From positions 1 through 62,751 of the forward strand of contig JARLJG010000033.1 of assembly GCA_031291325.1 (NCBI GenBank): DNA of 62,751 nucleotides, written 5' to 3'. A program made the translations under genes and the position numbers. This document shows positions 37,725 to 45,037 of this stretch, piece after piece. The stretch is from Burkholderiaceae bacterium (lineage in GTDB: Bacteria > Pseudomonadota > Gammaproteobacteria > Burkholderiales > Burkholderiaceae_D). Every line of letters begins with the position of its first letter. The stretch's first letter is position 1. The notes under the pieces are model-generated. The model was not told the DNA's origin. It made no database searches and saw nothing but the letters and a program-made list of their open reading frames with translations.

Positions 37725-37806
37725 CGTCGTTCCCGCGAAAGCGGGAACCCATAGGGAGTTCGCTCGATCCAATTCACTATGGATTCCCGCTTTCGCGGGA
37801 ATGACG
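37725..37806. repeat. dRS3/REP-like inverted repeat pair
   Basis: Two 28-base copies face each other across a 26-base middle: 37725-37752 and the reverse complement at 37779-37806, with three differences. Each copy is itself a hairpin, TTCCCGC/GCGGGAA around GAAA or TTTC. The right copy fits the Neisseria dRS3 form ATTCCC-N8-GGGAAT exactly. Such units are dispersed in proteobacterial genomes. It lies between queC and DUF3108, oriented so that either strand could form a long cruciform. Confidence 0.8.
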
Positions 37807-37889
37807 GTGATAATTTGCGCCAATCTTGCGCGAATGCGTTTTTCCTTACCCATAAAAAGTCGGCAAAACCATTTTTAAGTGCGCCGATT

Positions 37890-38648
37890 CTACTCACCAG
37901 CTTTGGCCACGCTGTCGAGCACCTGCTCGATATAATCGCCATTCGGCTCGGTATAGCGCAGCCGCACCGGATACCATTCCAGCGTCGGCGCCAGCCAGAT
38001 GTCGACTTGCTGGCCCCTGGAACCGGACACCGGCAGCTTGACCACGTGCACCGCGTTCAGGTTGCCCAGCGGCGTGCGGATTTTCTCTTGTTTGTCGACC
38101 TTGAACGACCAGGCTTCGGCGTCGTGCTGCCCGGCGACGAAGAAGTCCCATTCCGAATCTTCCTTGAACTTGCCGTGCGCGCCGCGCGCCACCGCGATCA
38201 ATTGCCAGATCGCGCTGTTGCGGTCTTGCTCGCCGCCTTTGAGCGGATAGGTGTTGGCATTGGCGCTGAAGCTGATTTGCTTGCTGCCGTGGTTGAAGGA
38301 CGTGGTGGTGGCGTCGCGCCGCAGATGTTTTTCGGTGTAGACGGTCGGCGCCAGCCCGAAGTCGTCGATCTCGCCCTCGCTTTGGGTATCGAGAATTTTG
38401 CCGATCAGCATCGCCCGCGTTTCCGTGTCGATCTTGAACTTGCTATCGGTCGCGCTCCATTTCAAGATGGCATTGCCGTTCAACTGCAAGCCGCTTTGCT
38501 GCGCCTGGATCGAATAATTGAGGTCGGCCGAAGGCGGCAGGTTGAACTTGCGCTTTTCGGACGGATGGTCGCCTTCGTTCGCCGCTGCGCTCGCCATGCA
38601 GGCGACAAGCAGCGCGCCGAGAAGGAATTTTAGATTGGAAAGCCGCAT
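37890..38648 (-). CDS. DUF3108 protein, exported form
   Basis: A 252-residue protein with a hydrophobic N-terminus (LKFLLGALLVACMASAAA) that looks like a signal peptide, followed by a DUF3108 beta-rich domain (LPPSADLNYSIQAQQSGLQLNG; ISFSANANTYPLKGGEQDR; WDFFVAGQHDAEAWSF; VDIWLAPTLEWYPVRLRYTEPNGDYIEQ). The ATG at 38648 is preferred over a TTG 18 bases upstream. DUF3108 proteins have no settled function. Its neighbour upstream is a longer paralogue in the same orientation, 50 bases away. Confidence 0.8.
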   Translation of the reverse strand: MRLSNLKFLLGALLVACMASAAANEGDHPSEKRKFNLPPSADLNYSIQAQQSGLQLNGNAILKWSATDSKFKIDTETRAMLIGKILDTQSEGEIDDFGLAPTVYTEKHLRRDATTTSFNHGSKQISFSANANTYPLKGGEQDRNSAIWQLIAVARGAHGKFKEDSEWDFFVAGQHDAEAWSFKVDKQEKIRTPLGNLNAVHVVKLPVSGSRGQQVDIWLAPTLEWYPVRLRYTEPNGDYIEQVLDSVAKAGE

Positions 38649-38698
38649 TAAGAGTGTCCGGTTCAAGTGAGAAGATTGTGTGGGATGGGCGGCGCACT

Positions 38699-39868
38699 TC
38701 AGCGCGCCCGATCTGCCGGCGCGCCGGCAGCAAGCAAGGTCTGGAACGAGGTCATCGACATATCCAGATAACCTCCCTTTTTATACGTGTAATGTATTCT
38801 TACCGGACTCCATTCATATTGCGGAGCCAGCCAGATATCGATCTTGTCGTCATAGGAGCCGGGGCGCGGAATGCGCACCACGTGCCACGCCGTCGTCTTG
38901 CCGGCGCCGGTCTCTATTTCCTCTGGGCCGATCACTAGAATACTCCAGATGTCGCCGTCGCGATCGCCGGCGACGAACAGGTCGAGTTGCGCGCCCGGCA
39001 CGAATTTCTCTTGATCGCCGCGTCCGATGCCGGCCAGTTGCCACAGCACGCTGGCACGATCCTGCTCGCCGCCCTTGCGCGGCAGAGATAGCTTGGACGC
39101 CGAAAAGCTGATGCTGTTGCGCTCGTCGCGATTGAAATGCGTATTGGTTTCCGAGCGCGTCCTCTTCTTTTCGGAAAACAGCACCGGCGCGATGCCGTAT
39201 TCGTCCAACTTGCCTTCGCTGGTGAAATTCAACAGCGTGAAAATCAGCATGCTGACTTCGCCGGTGACTTGATAGCGATCGTCCGCCCGCTGCCAGCGGA
39301 TGGTTCCGCTGCCGTAATAGGTGCTCGCTTCGTCGGATACGTATTTGACGTCGTATTTCACCTTGGCCGAAGGCGGCAAGTCGATCTTGTAATGCGGCTG
39401 GGCCGGCGGCTCGGTCGCAGCGTCGGCCTTGGCCTGCTCGTCTTCCTTGGCTGGCTCCGGCGTAGGCGCCGGCGTCGCCTCGGCAACTGCGCCGCTTCTG
39501 CCGCTGGTATCGCTCGTGGTGCTGGCTACTTCGGTAGGCGTGTCGGCAGTTTGCACGATGCTTGGCGCAATATCTGCCACCGGCGCCGGTGCAGCTGGCG
39601 GCGGCTTCGGGACGCGATGGACGCGATGCGCGCGCGGCTTGCGCACCGGCGGGGAACTCGGTTCGAGCGCAACCGGCAGCATCGGCTCTCTCAATTGCAC
39701 GGTGACGGTGGCGATCGGTTCGTCATTCCGGTTCGGTATGCGGATCAAGCCGTTGGCCCATTCGAGAACGCATAAATGCAGCAAGATCGACGCCAACAAA
39801 ACCGCAAGCCAACGCCACGACGGCGCGGCAGTGCGCTTTGCAGGGGGAATTGTCGTGTCATCGTACAT
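38699..39868 (-). CDS. DUF3108 protein, TonB-like anchored form
   Basis: A 389-residue paralogue of the downstream gene. After MYDDTT there is one membrane segment (WRWLAVLLASILLHLCVLEW), then a ~120-residue Pro/Ala/Thr-rich linker (many P, with KPRAH and PKPPPAAPAP), and a C-terminal DUF3108 domain (IDLPPSAKVKYDVKYVSDEASTYYGSGTIRW; ISFSASKLSLPRKGGEQDR; IDIWLAPQYEWSPVRIHYTYKKGGYLD). The layout recalls TonB: inner-membrane anchor, stiff periplasmic linker, folded domain. ATG at 39868 is chosen because upstream codons lack conservation. Confidence 0.75.
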   Translation of the reverse strand: MYDDTTIPPAKRTAAPSWRWLAVLLASILLHLCVLEWANGLIRIPNRNDEPIATVTVQLREPMLPVALEPSSPPVRKPRAHRVHRVPKPPPAAPAPVADIAPSIVQTADTPTEVASTTSDTSGRSGAVAEATPAPTPEPAKEDEQAKADAATEPPAQPHYKIDLPPSAKVKYDVKYVSDEASTYYGSGTIRWQRADDRYQVTGEVSMLIFTLLNFTSEGKLDEYGIAPVLFSEKKRTRSETNTHFNRDERNSISFSASKLSLPRKGGEQDRASVLWQLAGIGRGDQEKFVPGAQLDLFVAGDRDGDIWSILVIGPEEIETGAGKTTAWHVVRIPRPGSYDDKIDIWLAPQYEWSPVRIHYTYKKGGYLDMSMTSFQTLLAAGAPADRAR

Positions 39869-40029
39869 GACGCTAGTGTAAACGCTTCGGCCGTTTGGTG
39901 GATGGATCGACATGTTTCGATACAATGTTTTGCCTTGGAAGCCATTTTTTGCGGCGATTGTTGCGTAGAGGATGCACCTTTCATAATTTATCTGCTACGC
40001 TCACAAATACCTGACTAAGGAGACAAAAC

Positions 40030-40683
40030 ATGTCGAATTCTTCGATGCCAAATATACCCGGTATGGGCGCCATGACGGACACCCTGGACTTTGTAAAGAA
40101 TCTATGGGGCGGGATGAGCATTCCCGGAATGGGGATACCCGGCATGGTCATGCCGACCCTGTCGGTCGAGGAGATCAACAAGCAGATTTCCGACCTGAAA
40201 ACGGTGGAGTCCTGGCTGACGCTCAACATGAACATGCTGCGCAGCACGATCCAGGCGCTGGAAGTGCAAAGCGCGACCATCGCGACCCTGAAATCGATGA
40301 GCGAGACGCTAAGCGCCGCCGTCAAGCCGAGCCCGGCTCGCAGCGCGGCCAGCGAAGCGCCGCCCGCCCCCAAGGAAGAGCCGAAAGCCGCCGCGCCGGA
40401 GGCAGAAGCGCCGCCGGAGCCGCTTAAAGCCGCCGCCGCTGCAGGGTCGACCGCCGGCGCAGGGACCGATGCGCAGCTTGGCAACCCGGCAGTTTGGTGG
40501 AATATGCTGCAAGACCAATTCAAGCAAGCGGTAAACACGGCGATGGCGTCGGAGAAGCCTGCGAAGCCGGAGCCTTCCGTAGTGCCAGCCAAAACGCCGG
40601 TCGCCAACGTGGAAGCCGAAGCCAAGCCCAAGAAGCCGGCAGCGCCGCGCGCGAAAAAGGCGCCGAAAGCTGCCGAAAAATAG
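40030..40683 (+). CDS. phaM: PhaM-family polyhydroxyalkanoate granule regulatory protein
   Basis: In Cupriavidus, PhaM activates PHA synthase and ties granules to the nucleoid. This 217-residue protein has the typical N-terminal segment (DTLDFVKNLWGGMSIPGM; ISDLKTVESWLTLNMNMLRSTIQALEVQ), an Ala/Pro/Glu-rich middle, and a basic C-terminus of PAAPRAKKAPKAA type that resembles the DNA-binding PAKKA repeats. An AGGAGA site is just upstream. It suggests the organism makes PHA, though phaC is not in the window. A heptose-adenylyltransferase gene follows after 36 bases. Confidence 0.82.
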   Translation: MSNSSMPNIPGMGAMTDTLDFVKNLWGGMSIPGMGIPGMVMPTLSVEEINKQISDLKTVESWLTLNMNMLRSTIQALEVQSATIATLKSMSETLSAAVKPSPARSAASEAPPAPKEEPKAAAPEAEAPPEPLKAAAAAGSTAGAGTDAQLGNPAVWWNMLQDQFKQAVNTAMASEKPAKPEPSVVPAKTPVANVEAEAKPKKPAAPRAKKAPKAAEK

Positions 40684-40719
40684 GCGGCGTTGCGCCGAAA
40701 TCAACTTCCTTTCCCATCC

Positions 40720-41196
40720 ATGCCCGATTTTGAACACAAACTATGCAGCCGCGCCGAGTTGGCCGCCCGCGTCGCCCGATTGCCCAAGCCGGTGGTGTTG
40801 ACTAACGGCGTCTTCGACATCCTGCATCGCGGCCACGTCACCTATCTGGCGCAAGCGCGCGCGTTGGGGGCGTCGCTGGTGGTCGCGGTCAATACCGACG
40901 CCTCGGTCAAACGGCTGGGCAAGGGCGACGACCGCCCGCTTAACGAATGCGGGGACAGGATGGCGGTGCTGGCGGCGCTCGAAGCGGTCAGCCTGGTGGT
41001 CGACTTCGACGAAGACACCGCCTTGCAAGTGGTGCAGCAAGCCAGGCCGGAGATTTACGTCAAGGGCGGCGACTACGACATGCGCGCGATACCGGAAGGC
41101 CAGGCGGTGCTGGCCTACGGCGGCCAGGCGGTAGCGATCGACTTCCAGTTCGACCGCTCGACCACCAAGCTGATCGCCAAGGTGCGCAAGGCGTAG
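40720..41196 (+). CDS. rfaE2: D-glycero-beta-D-manno-heptose 1-phosphate adenylyltransferase
   Basis: Activates heptose-1-phosphate to ADP-heptose for the LPS inner core. The 158-residue product equals the C-terminal half of bifunctional HldE; in Burkholderiales the two activities are on separate genes. The nucleotidyltransferase motif VLTNGVFDILHRGHVTYL lies near residue 28, and FDRSTTKLIAK near the end is the conserved signature. ATG at 40720 (MPDFEHK) is preferred to the upstream in-frame start. Confidence 0.92.
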   Translation: MPDFEHKLCSRAELAARVARLPKPVVLTNGVFDILHRGHVTYLAQARALGASLVVAVNTDASVKRLGKGDDRPLNECGDRMAVLAALEAVSLVVDFDEDTALQVVQQARPEIYVKGGDYDMRAIPEGQAVLAYGGQAVAIDFQFDRSTTKLIAKVRKA

Positions 41197-41199
41197 CGA

Positions 41200-41646
41200 T
41201 TACTTGCCGTCGACAACGGCTTCGATATCCAGCTTGCCGGCTTTTTCAAAGCGCAGGCTGAGCGGAATCTTCTGGCCCGGAAGCAGCGCCTTTTTCAAGC
41301 CGACCAGCATGATGTGGTAACCGTCGCCGGCGCTCATCTCGATGCGCGCCGCCGGCGCCAATTCGATCTGCGACACCTCGCGCATGCGCATGATGTTGCC
41401 GTCCATGACCATGCTATGCACTTCCGCCGATTTGGCGACCGGCGTCGACACGGTCAACAGCTTGTCGGCGCTGCTGCCCTTGTTTTCAATCGACAGATAA
41501 GCCGCGCCGCTGGTTTGCCCGGTCACGGTAGGCCGCGCGTGCGCGTGGTCGACATGGATATTGCCGGCGTGGTAGTCGTCGGCTAGGGCTAGGTTGGATA
41601 GCAATAGCAGGGCTGCGGCGAGTGCGAGGATAATTCGTTTGCTCAT
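41200..41646 (-). CDS. Periplasmic copper chaperone, PCuAC family
   Basis: Binds Cu(I) in the periplasm and helps load the CuA/CuB sites of cytochrome oxidase. It has 148 residues with a signal peptide (IILALAAALLLLSNLALA). The PCu(A)C motif is seen as AEVHSMVMDGNIMRMREV plus a downstream His-Met (GYHIML). The start MSKRI at 41646 is chosen since the longer frame would run into the next gene. It converges on rfaE2. The cox operon starts 5 kb away. Confidence 0.88.
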   Translation of the reverse strand: MSKRIILALAAALLLLSNLALADDYHAGNIHVDHAHARPTVTGQTSGAAYLSIENKGSSADKLLTVSTPVAKSAEVHSMVMDGNIMRMREVSQIELAPAARIEMSAGDGYHIMLVGLKKALLPGQKIPLSLRFEKAGKLDIEAVVDGK

Positions 41647-41695
41647 CGTTGTTTCCATTTGTTTTGAATATATTTCATTTTCATTGGGGTTGCTG

Positions 41696-42247
41696 TCAAT
41701 TATTTTTTCGAAGGCGGACATATCGTGCAGCGGAAAGTAATAAGCAAATCACGAACACTGACAGACTAAACACGGAGATGAGCAAGATTGCACCTTTAAC
41801 GATAGTGTTCAACTTTGGTGGGCAACCGACTCCATACACTTTACAGCCATATTTTTTGTCGGGTGTAGTGATGTCATCACCTTCGCCATGTTCATCAATT
41901 CCGTTAAAACCGGTCGAATAGACAACGTAACCAGGGGCCGTTGAAATGCGCCGGTATATGTAAGGTCGCCCCCACCTGTCGGACACTGGACCAATCAAGA
42001 ATGGATTTCCCCCGCGTGCTAGCTGTTCCGTTCCATTTTCATTGCTTGGAAAACTGCCGGTCTGTTTTTGAAATGCGTCTATGGCCTGCCGCACGAACTT
42101 CAGTCTGGTAAGCTCTTCGTCGACTATACGGTCTTCAATCATTGACGGAGAAATAAACTCGGCTGCAATCGTCGCGATAATACACAGGACGAAAGTGATC
42201 AAGGACAGCTTGCGCGCACGATTGACGTAGTGAAAATTCATATTCAT
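41696..42247 (-). CDS. Orphan GspG-like (type II secretion pseudopilin-like) membrane protein
   Basis: A 183-residue protein with an N-terminal hydrophobic helix (LSLITFVLCIIATIAAEFI) and a GspG-type core: FQKQTGSFPSNENGTEQL, the RWGRPYIYR motif, and GFNGIDEHGEGDDITT, which resembles the calcium-binding loop region of major pseudopilins. Unlike GspG it lacks a clear prepilin peptidase site (G|F..E) and carries a second membrane helix near the C-terminus (AILLISVFSLSVFVICLLL). No other secretion genes are near. It is AT-richer than the surrounding genes. Function unassigned. Confidence 0.65.
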   Translation of the reverse strand: MNMNFHYVNRARKLSLITFVLCIIATIAAEFISPSMIEDRIVDEELTRLKFVRQAIDAFQKQTGSFPSNENGTEQLARGGNPFLIGPVSDRWGRPYIYRRISTAPGYVVYSTGFNGIDEHGEGDDITTPDKKYGCKVYGVGCPPKLNTIVKGAILLISVFSLSVFVICLLLSAARYVRLRKNN

Positions 42248-42288
42248 TGAAGCCTTACGGCCTTGTGATCTAACAAATGGATATCAGG

Positions 42289-42636
42289 CTATCTCTGATA
42301 GAAGCCGCTGCACAAATGACATCCAAGGCATCCACCGAAATGAAAGTTGTGTTTCTCGCAAAAAAGTCGTTTGTCCAGCGATGGAGCATGCCCCTCTTGG
42401 CAATACGTTAGGCCCATGAATACGTCATCTATGCGTCTGACAAATTCCTTTGCTGACTGATAGCCAATTGCCGCAGAAATTTGTAGAGTCCTATTATTCT
42501 GAACGGCACGGCTCACTGCTTTTCTCAACTCGATCTCACTACGATGGATACCCTGCTTTCTGATTGTCGAAAGGGCTTCCTCCCGGCGGCTGGCATTGAT
42601 CACACCCCAAACATTGAATTTAACCGGACTTTCCAC
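42289..42636 (-). CDS. Hypothetical Cys/His-rich protein
   Basis: A 115-residue open frame starting at GTG. The first 75 residues look helical and charged (RREEALSTIRKQGIHRSEIELRKAVSRAVQ). The last 40 hold six cysteines and several histidines (YCQEGHAP, LFCEKHNFHFGGCLGCHLC), suggestive of a metal or zinc-knuckle fold. No family recognised. Base composition is low in GC, as for its neighbours. There is no clear ribosome site, so a shorter form or a gene remnant is possible. Confidence 0.4.
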   Translation of the reverse strand: MESPVKFNVWGVINASRREEALSTIRKQGIHRSEIELRKAVSRAVQNNRTLQISAAIGYQSAKEFVRRIDDVFMGLTYCQEGHAPSLDKRLFCEKHNFHFGGCLGCHLCSGFYQR

Positions 42637-42824
42637 GGTATATGCAGCCTTTTAAAGATGTCAATAATGCGTCCAATTGTCGCTAATATCGCTACAAATT
42701 GCCGAGAGGATGGGCGTGCTTTTTGCACGCGCTGACGCATTGTGCGTTGTACCGCGTGGGCACGAAGGTGTACCCATCCTGCTCTCCGAGACGCAATTTA
42801 AAATGCAAATCGATATCTTTAGCG

Positions 42825-42992
42825 TTACTTGCCCTTAGGGGCATCAGCGCCCGTTAACACAGGCTGACCATTTCTCCATACGACTGAGTATTGGCCCAAT
42901 CGCTGTTTTTTGTCTAGCGCCTTGGTCACAGCCTGTTGAAGTGCTTTCAATGCGGTTAGACTCTTGGCCGAACCTTGTGTCAATGCGGTCAT
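42825..42992 (-). CDS. Small protein coupled to zeta-type kinase (putative antitoxin)
   Basis: A 55-residue product, [19 protein letters not shown] at the N-terminus and [18 protein letters not shown] near the C-terminus. The ATG at 42992 overlaps the TGA of the upstream zeta-like gene by four bases, indicating translational coupling. Small proteins with this KxRLGQYxVVWRxGxPV pattern occur beside zeta-type kinases, so an antitoxin role is a reasonable guess, though in most toxin-antitoxin pairs the antitoxin is first. The short first segment is predicted helical. Confidence 0.6.
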   Translation of the reverse strand: MTALTQGSAKSLTALKALQQAVTKALDKKQRLGQYSVVWRNGQPVLTGADAPKGK

Positions 42993-43561
42993 ATGCCCGC
43001 CTCCTTGCACAAATGTTGATATAGTGCCTCGTTCGTCACATGTCGCTGCTTACCTTGTTGCTCGAACACCAATTCCGGGATGGCGCCGCCGTTCATGAGG
43101 CATTGGCAGATATCTACCGCCGGGCTGAATAACTGTAGCATGTTTGACAGGCTACGCGCAAAGCGACGTTCAATGTCGGCGAGTGGGATTTGATGCCCGC
43201 CGTGCGCCACACGCTCTGCGACGCGCAGTTTTGACATTTCCATACTCGGCAACGCAAGATAGATCAATTCAACGGACCAGCCCTGCACGCGAAGGCGGTT
43301 CACCAATCGCAAATAGCTGCGGCCAGCCAGCGTGGTTTCAAACGCAAAATCTTCGCGTTGCCGAATACAGGTTTCCATTTCCTGCAACAGCAAACGACTG
43401 GCAGACAACAATTCCCGCTCTGGCGCCAGCGGAGAAAGGCCGGCTGCAATCAGATCGGCGTTGATGAAGCGTGTGCATTGCGTCACGTGGGGCAGGTACT
43501 CCAATGCGAACGTGGTTTTACCCGCGCCATTCGGTCCCGCAATTATCCAACAAGTTGGCAT
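42989..43561 (-). CDS. Zeta-toxin-family P-loop kinase
   Basis: A 190-residue protein with a Walker A at its start ([14 protein letters not shown]), the zeta-type [13 protein letters not shown] segment and the [12 protein letters not shown] motif that in zeta toxins binds UDP-N-acetylglucosamine or a related substrate, then [21 protein letters not shown]. This is the COG4185 form, smaller than PezT. Zeta toxins phosphorylate cell-wall sugar nucleotides; the biochemical role of this shorter group is less clear. A 55-residue partner overlaps its end. ATG at 43561 gives the family N-terminus; TTG at 43600 is an alternative. Confidence 0.8.
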   Translation of the reverse strand: MPTCWIIAGPNGAGKTTFALEYLPHVTQCTRFINADLIAAGLSPLAPERELLSASRLLLQEMETCIRQREDFAFETTLAGRSYLRLVNRLRVQGWSVELIYLALPSMEMSKLRVAERVAHGGHQIPLADIERRFARSLSNMLQLFSPAVDICQCLMNGGAIPELVFEQQGKQRHVTNEALYQHLCKEAGI

Positions 43562-43664
43562 TTGCAATTGTCTAAGTTTGGTTTTGGTTGCCGATCTCAA
43601 TCGGCTTGCAACAACGGTGGGTGGTTATAGCTGATACCGCCTATCCGCTGATTTTACCCTCATC

Positions 43665-43686
43665 GCGCGCGCCTCATGGCGCGCGC
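43665..43686. terminator. GC-rich hairpin at the end of comF-trmL
   Basis: GCGCGCGCC-TCAT-GGCGCGCGC forms a perfect 9-bp, all-GC stem with a four-base loop, 58 bases past the trmL stop on the minus strand. It is followed on that strand by GATGAGGGTAAAAT rather than a T run, so it is at best a weak or Rho-assisted terminator. It also marks the right edge of the AT-richer accessory patch. Confidence 0.4.
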
Positions 43687-43743
43687 ACCGTACAATAAAT
43701 CGCCCACATCAATAACTATATCCGAATACCCCAAAAAATCCAC

Positions 43744-44226
43744 TCAAGCCCCGCCAGCAAACCCATTCTGCCGCCACGCCTCATAGATCACCACCGCCAC
43801 CGCGTTCGACAAATTCATGCTGCGGTTATCCGGGCGCATCGGCAAGCGGATTCTTTGCGACGGCGCGAACGATTCCCTTAGTTCCGGTCGCAACCCCTTG
43901 GTTTCCGAGCCGAACACGAAGAAGTCGCCGGGGCGGAATTCGACCGTGGAGAACGGTGTCGAGCCGCGCGTGGTCAGCGCGAACATGCGGCTGGGGTCGG
44001 GCGCTTCGGCGGCGATGAAGGCGGGCCAGTCGCGGTGCACTTTCATGGTCGCGTAATCGTGGTAATCGAGTCCGGCGCGGCGCATCTTGGCGTCGTCCAG
44101 CGGGAAGCCGAGCGGTTCGATCAAATGCAACTGCGCGCCGGTGTTGGCGCACAGGCGGATGATGTTGCCGGTGTTGGGCGGTATTTCCGGTTCGACCAGG
44201 ACGACATGGAACAAGGGATTCTCCAA
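43744..44226 (-). CDS. trmL: tRNA (cytidine(34)-2'-O)-methyltransferase
   Basis: SPOUT methyltransferase that methylates the wobble ribose of tRNA-Leu isoacceptors. The 160-residue product has the knot motifs EPEIPPNTGNIIRLCAN, FVFGSETKGL and IRLPMRPDNRSMNLSNAVAVVIYEAWRQ. It begins directly after the comF stop (no gap), so both are made from one mRNA. Confidence 0.95.
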   Translation of the reverse strand: MENPLFHVVLVEPEIPPNTGNIIRLCANTGAQLHLIEPLGFPLDDAKMRRAGLDYHDYATMKVHRDWPAFIAAEAPDPSRMFALTTRGSTPFSTVEFRPGDFFVFGSETKGLRPELRESFAPSQRIRLPMRPDNRSMNLSNAVAVVIYEAWRQNGFAGGA

Positions 44227-44973
44227 TTACTTTAGTAAGGTGCGCGCGAACACGAAATTGGTCACGCGGGCCGCGCCGAAGCGCTTCAAGGTGGCGGCCA
44301 GTTCGTTCAAGGTCTCGCCGGTGGTCATCACGTCGTCCACCACGCCGACATGCTGGCCGTGCAGGCGATCGACATATTCATGCGATATCATAAAGGCATT
44401 GCGGATGTTTTTGCGGCGCTGCTCGGGATGCAGTGTCGCTTGCGCGCTGGTGTCGCGCAGGCGCAGCGCCAGGCGCGGTTCCAGTTTGATTCCCAGCGCG
44501 CGCGACAAGGGCCGGGCGATTTCCAGTGCTTGGTTGAATCCGCGCTGCGAAAGGCGCGCCGCGCCCAGCGGAACCGGCAACAAGATGCCGGGCAAAGCCG
44601 GCTGCGGCGCGGCCAGCAACAGGGAATCGCGCATCAGGCGGGCGAAGGTCGGCGCCAATGCCAGGCGGCTGCCGAATTTCAGCGCCAGCACCAGTTGGTC
44701 GACCGGCGCTTCGTAGTCGACCGCCGCGAAGGTCGCATCGAATGCCGGCGGCTGATGAAGGCAGGCGCCGCAGCGCAGCGCGACGGGGCTATCGATGGCC
44801 AGCGGCATCGCGCATTGGCAGCAACTTTGCGCACGGCGCTGGAAATAGCGGGCGCGGCAGGCGTTGCAGATCGCGTGCTCGCCGCTCATGCCGCATAGCG
44901 CGCAACTCGACGGCAAAACCGCCGGCAAGCGCGCCCAGACATGTTGCGACCATTGATGGAGACGGGAGAGCAT
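44227..44973 (-). CDS. ComF-family phosphoribosyltransferase-like protein
   Basis: A 248-residue protein. The N-terminal part has paired cysteines (CALCGMSG, CNACRARYF, CCQCAMP, CGACLHQPP) forming likely zinc sites, and the C-terminal half is a type I PRTase fold with the PRPP loop VGVVDDVMTTGETL and the LSQRGFNQALEIA segment. ComF/GntX-like proteins are linked to DNA uptake and carbon use. It is divergent from the bioC-like gene and abuts trmL. Confidence 0.9.
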   Translation of the reverse strand: MLSRLHQWSQHVWARLPAVLPSSCALCGMSGEHAICNACRARYFQRRAQSCCQCAMPLAIDSPVALRCGACLHQPPAFDATFAAVDYEAPVDQLVLALKFGSRLALAPTFARLMRDSLLLAAPQPALPGILLPVPLGAARLSQRGFNQALEIARPLSRALGIKLEPRLALRLRDTSAQATLHPEQRRKNIRNAFMISHEYVDRLHGQHVGVVDDVMTTGETLNELAATLKRFGAARVTNFVFARTLLK

Positions 44974-45037
44974 TGCGCGTGGAAATCCGCAAACGTGTAG
45001 ACTAGGCGATTATCGCATTCTTCCGCCCGTTTATACC

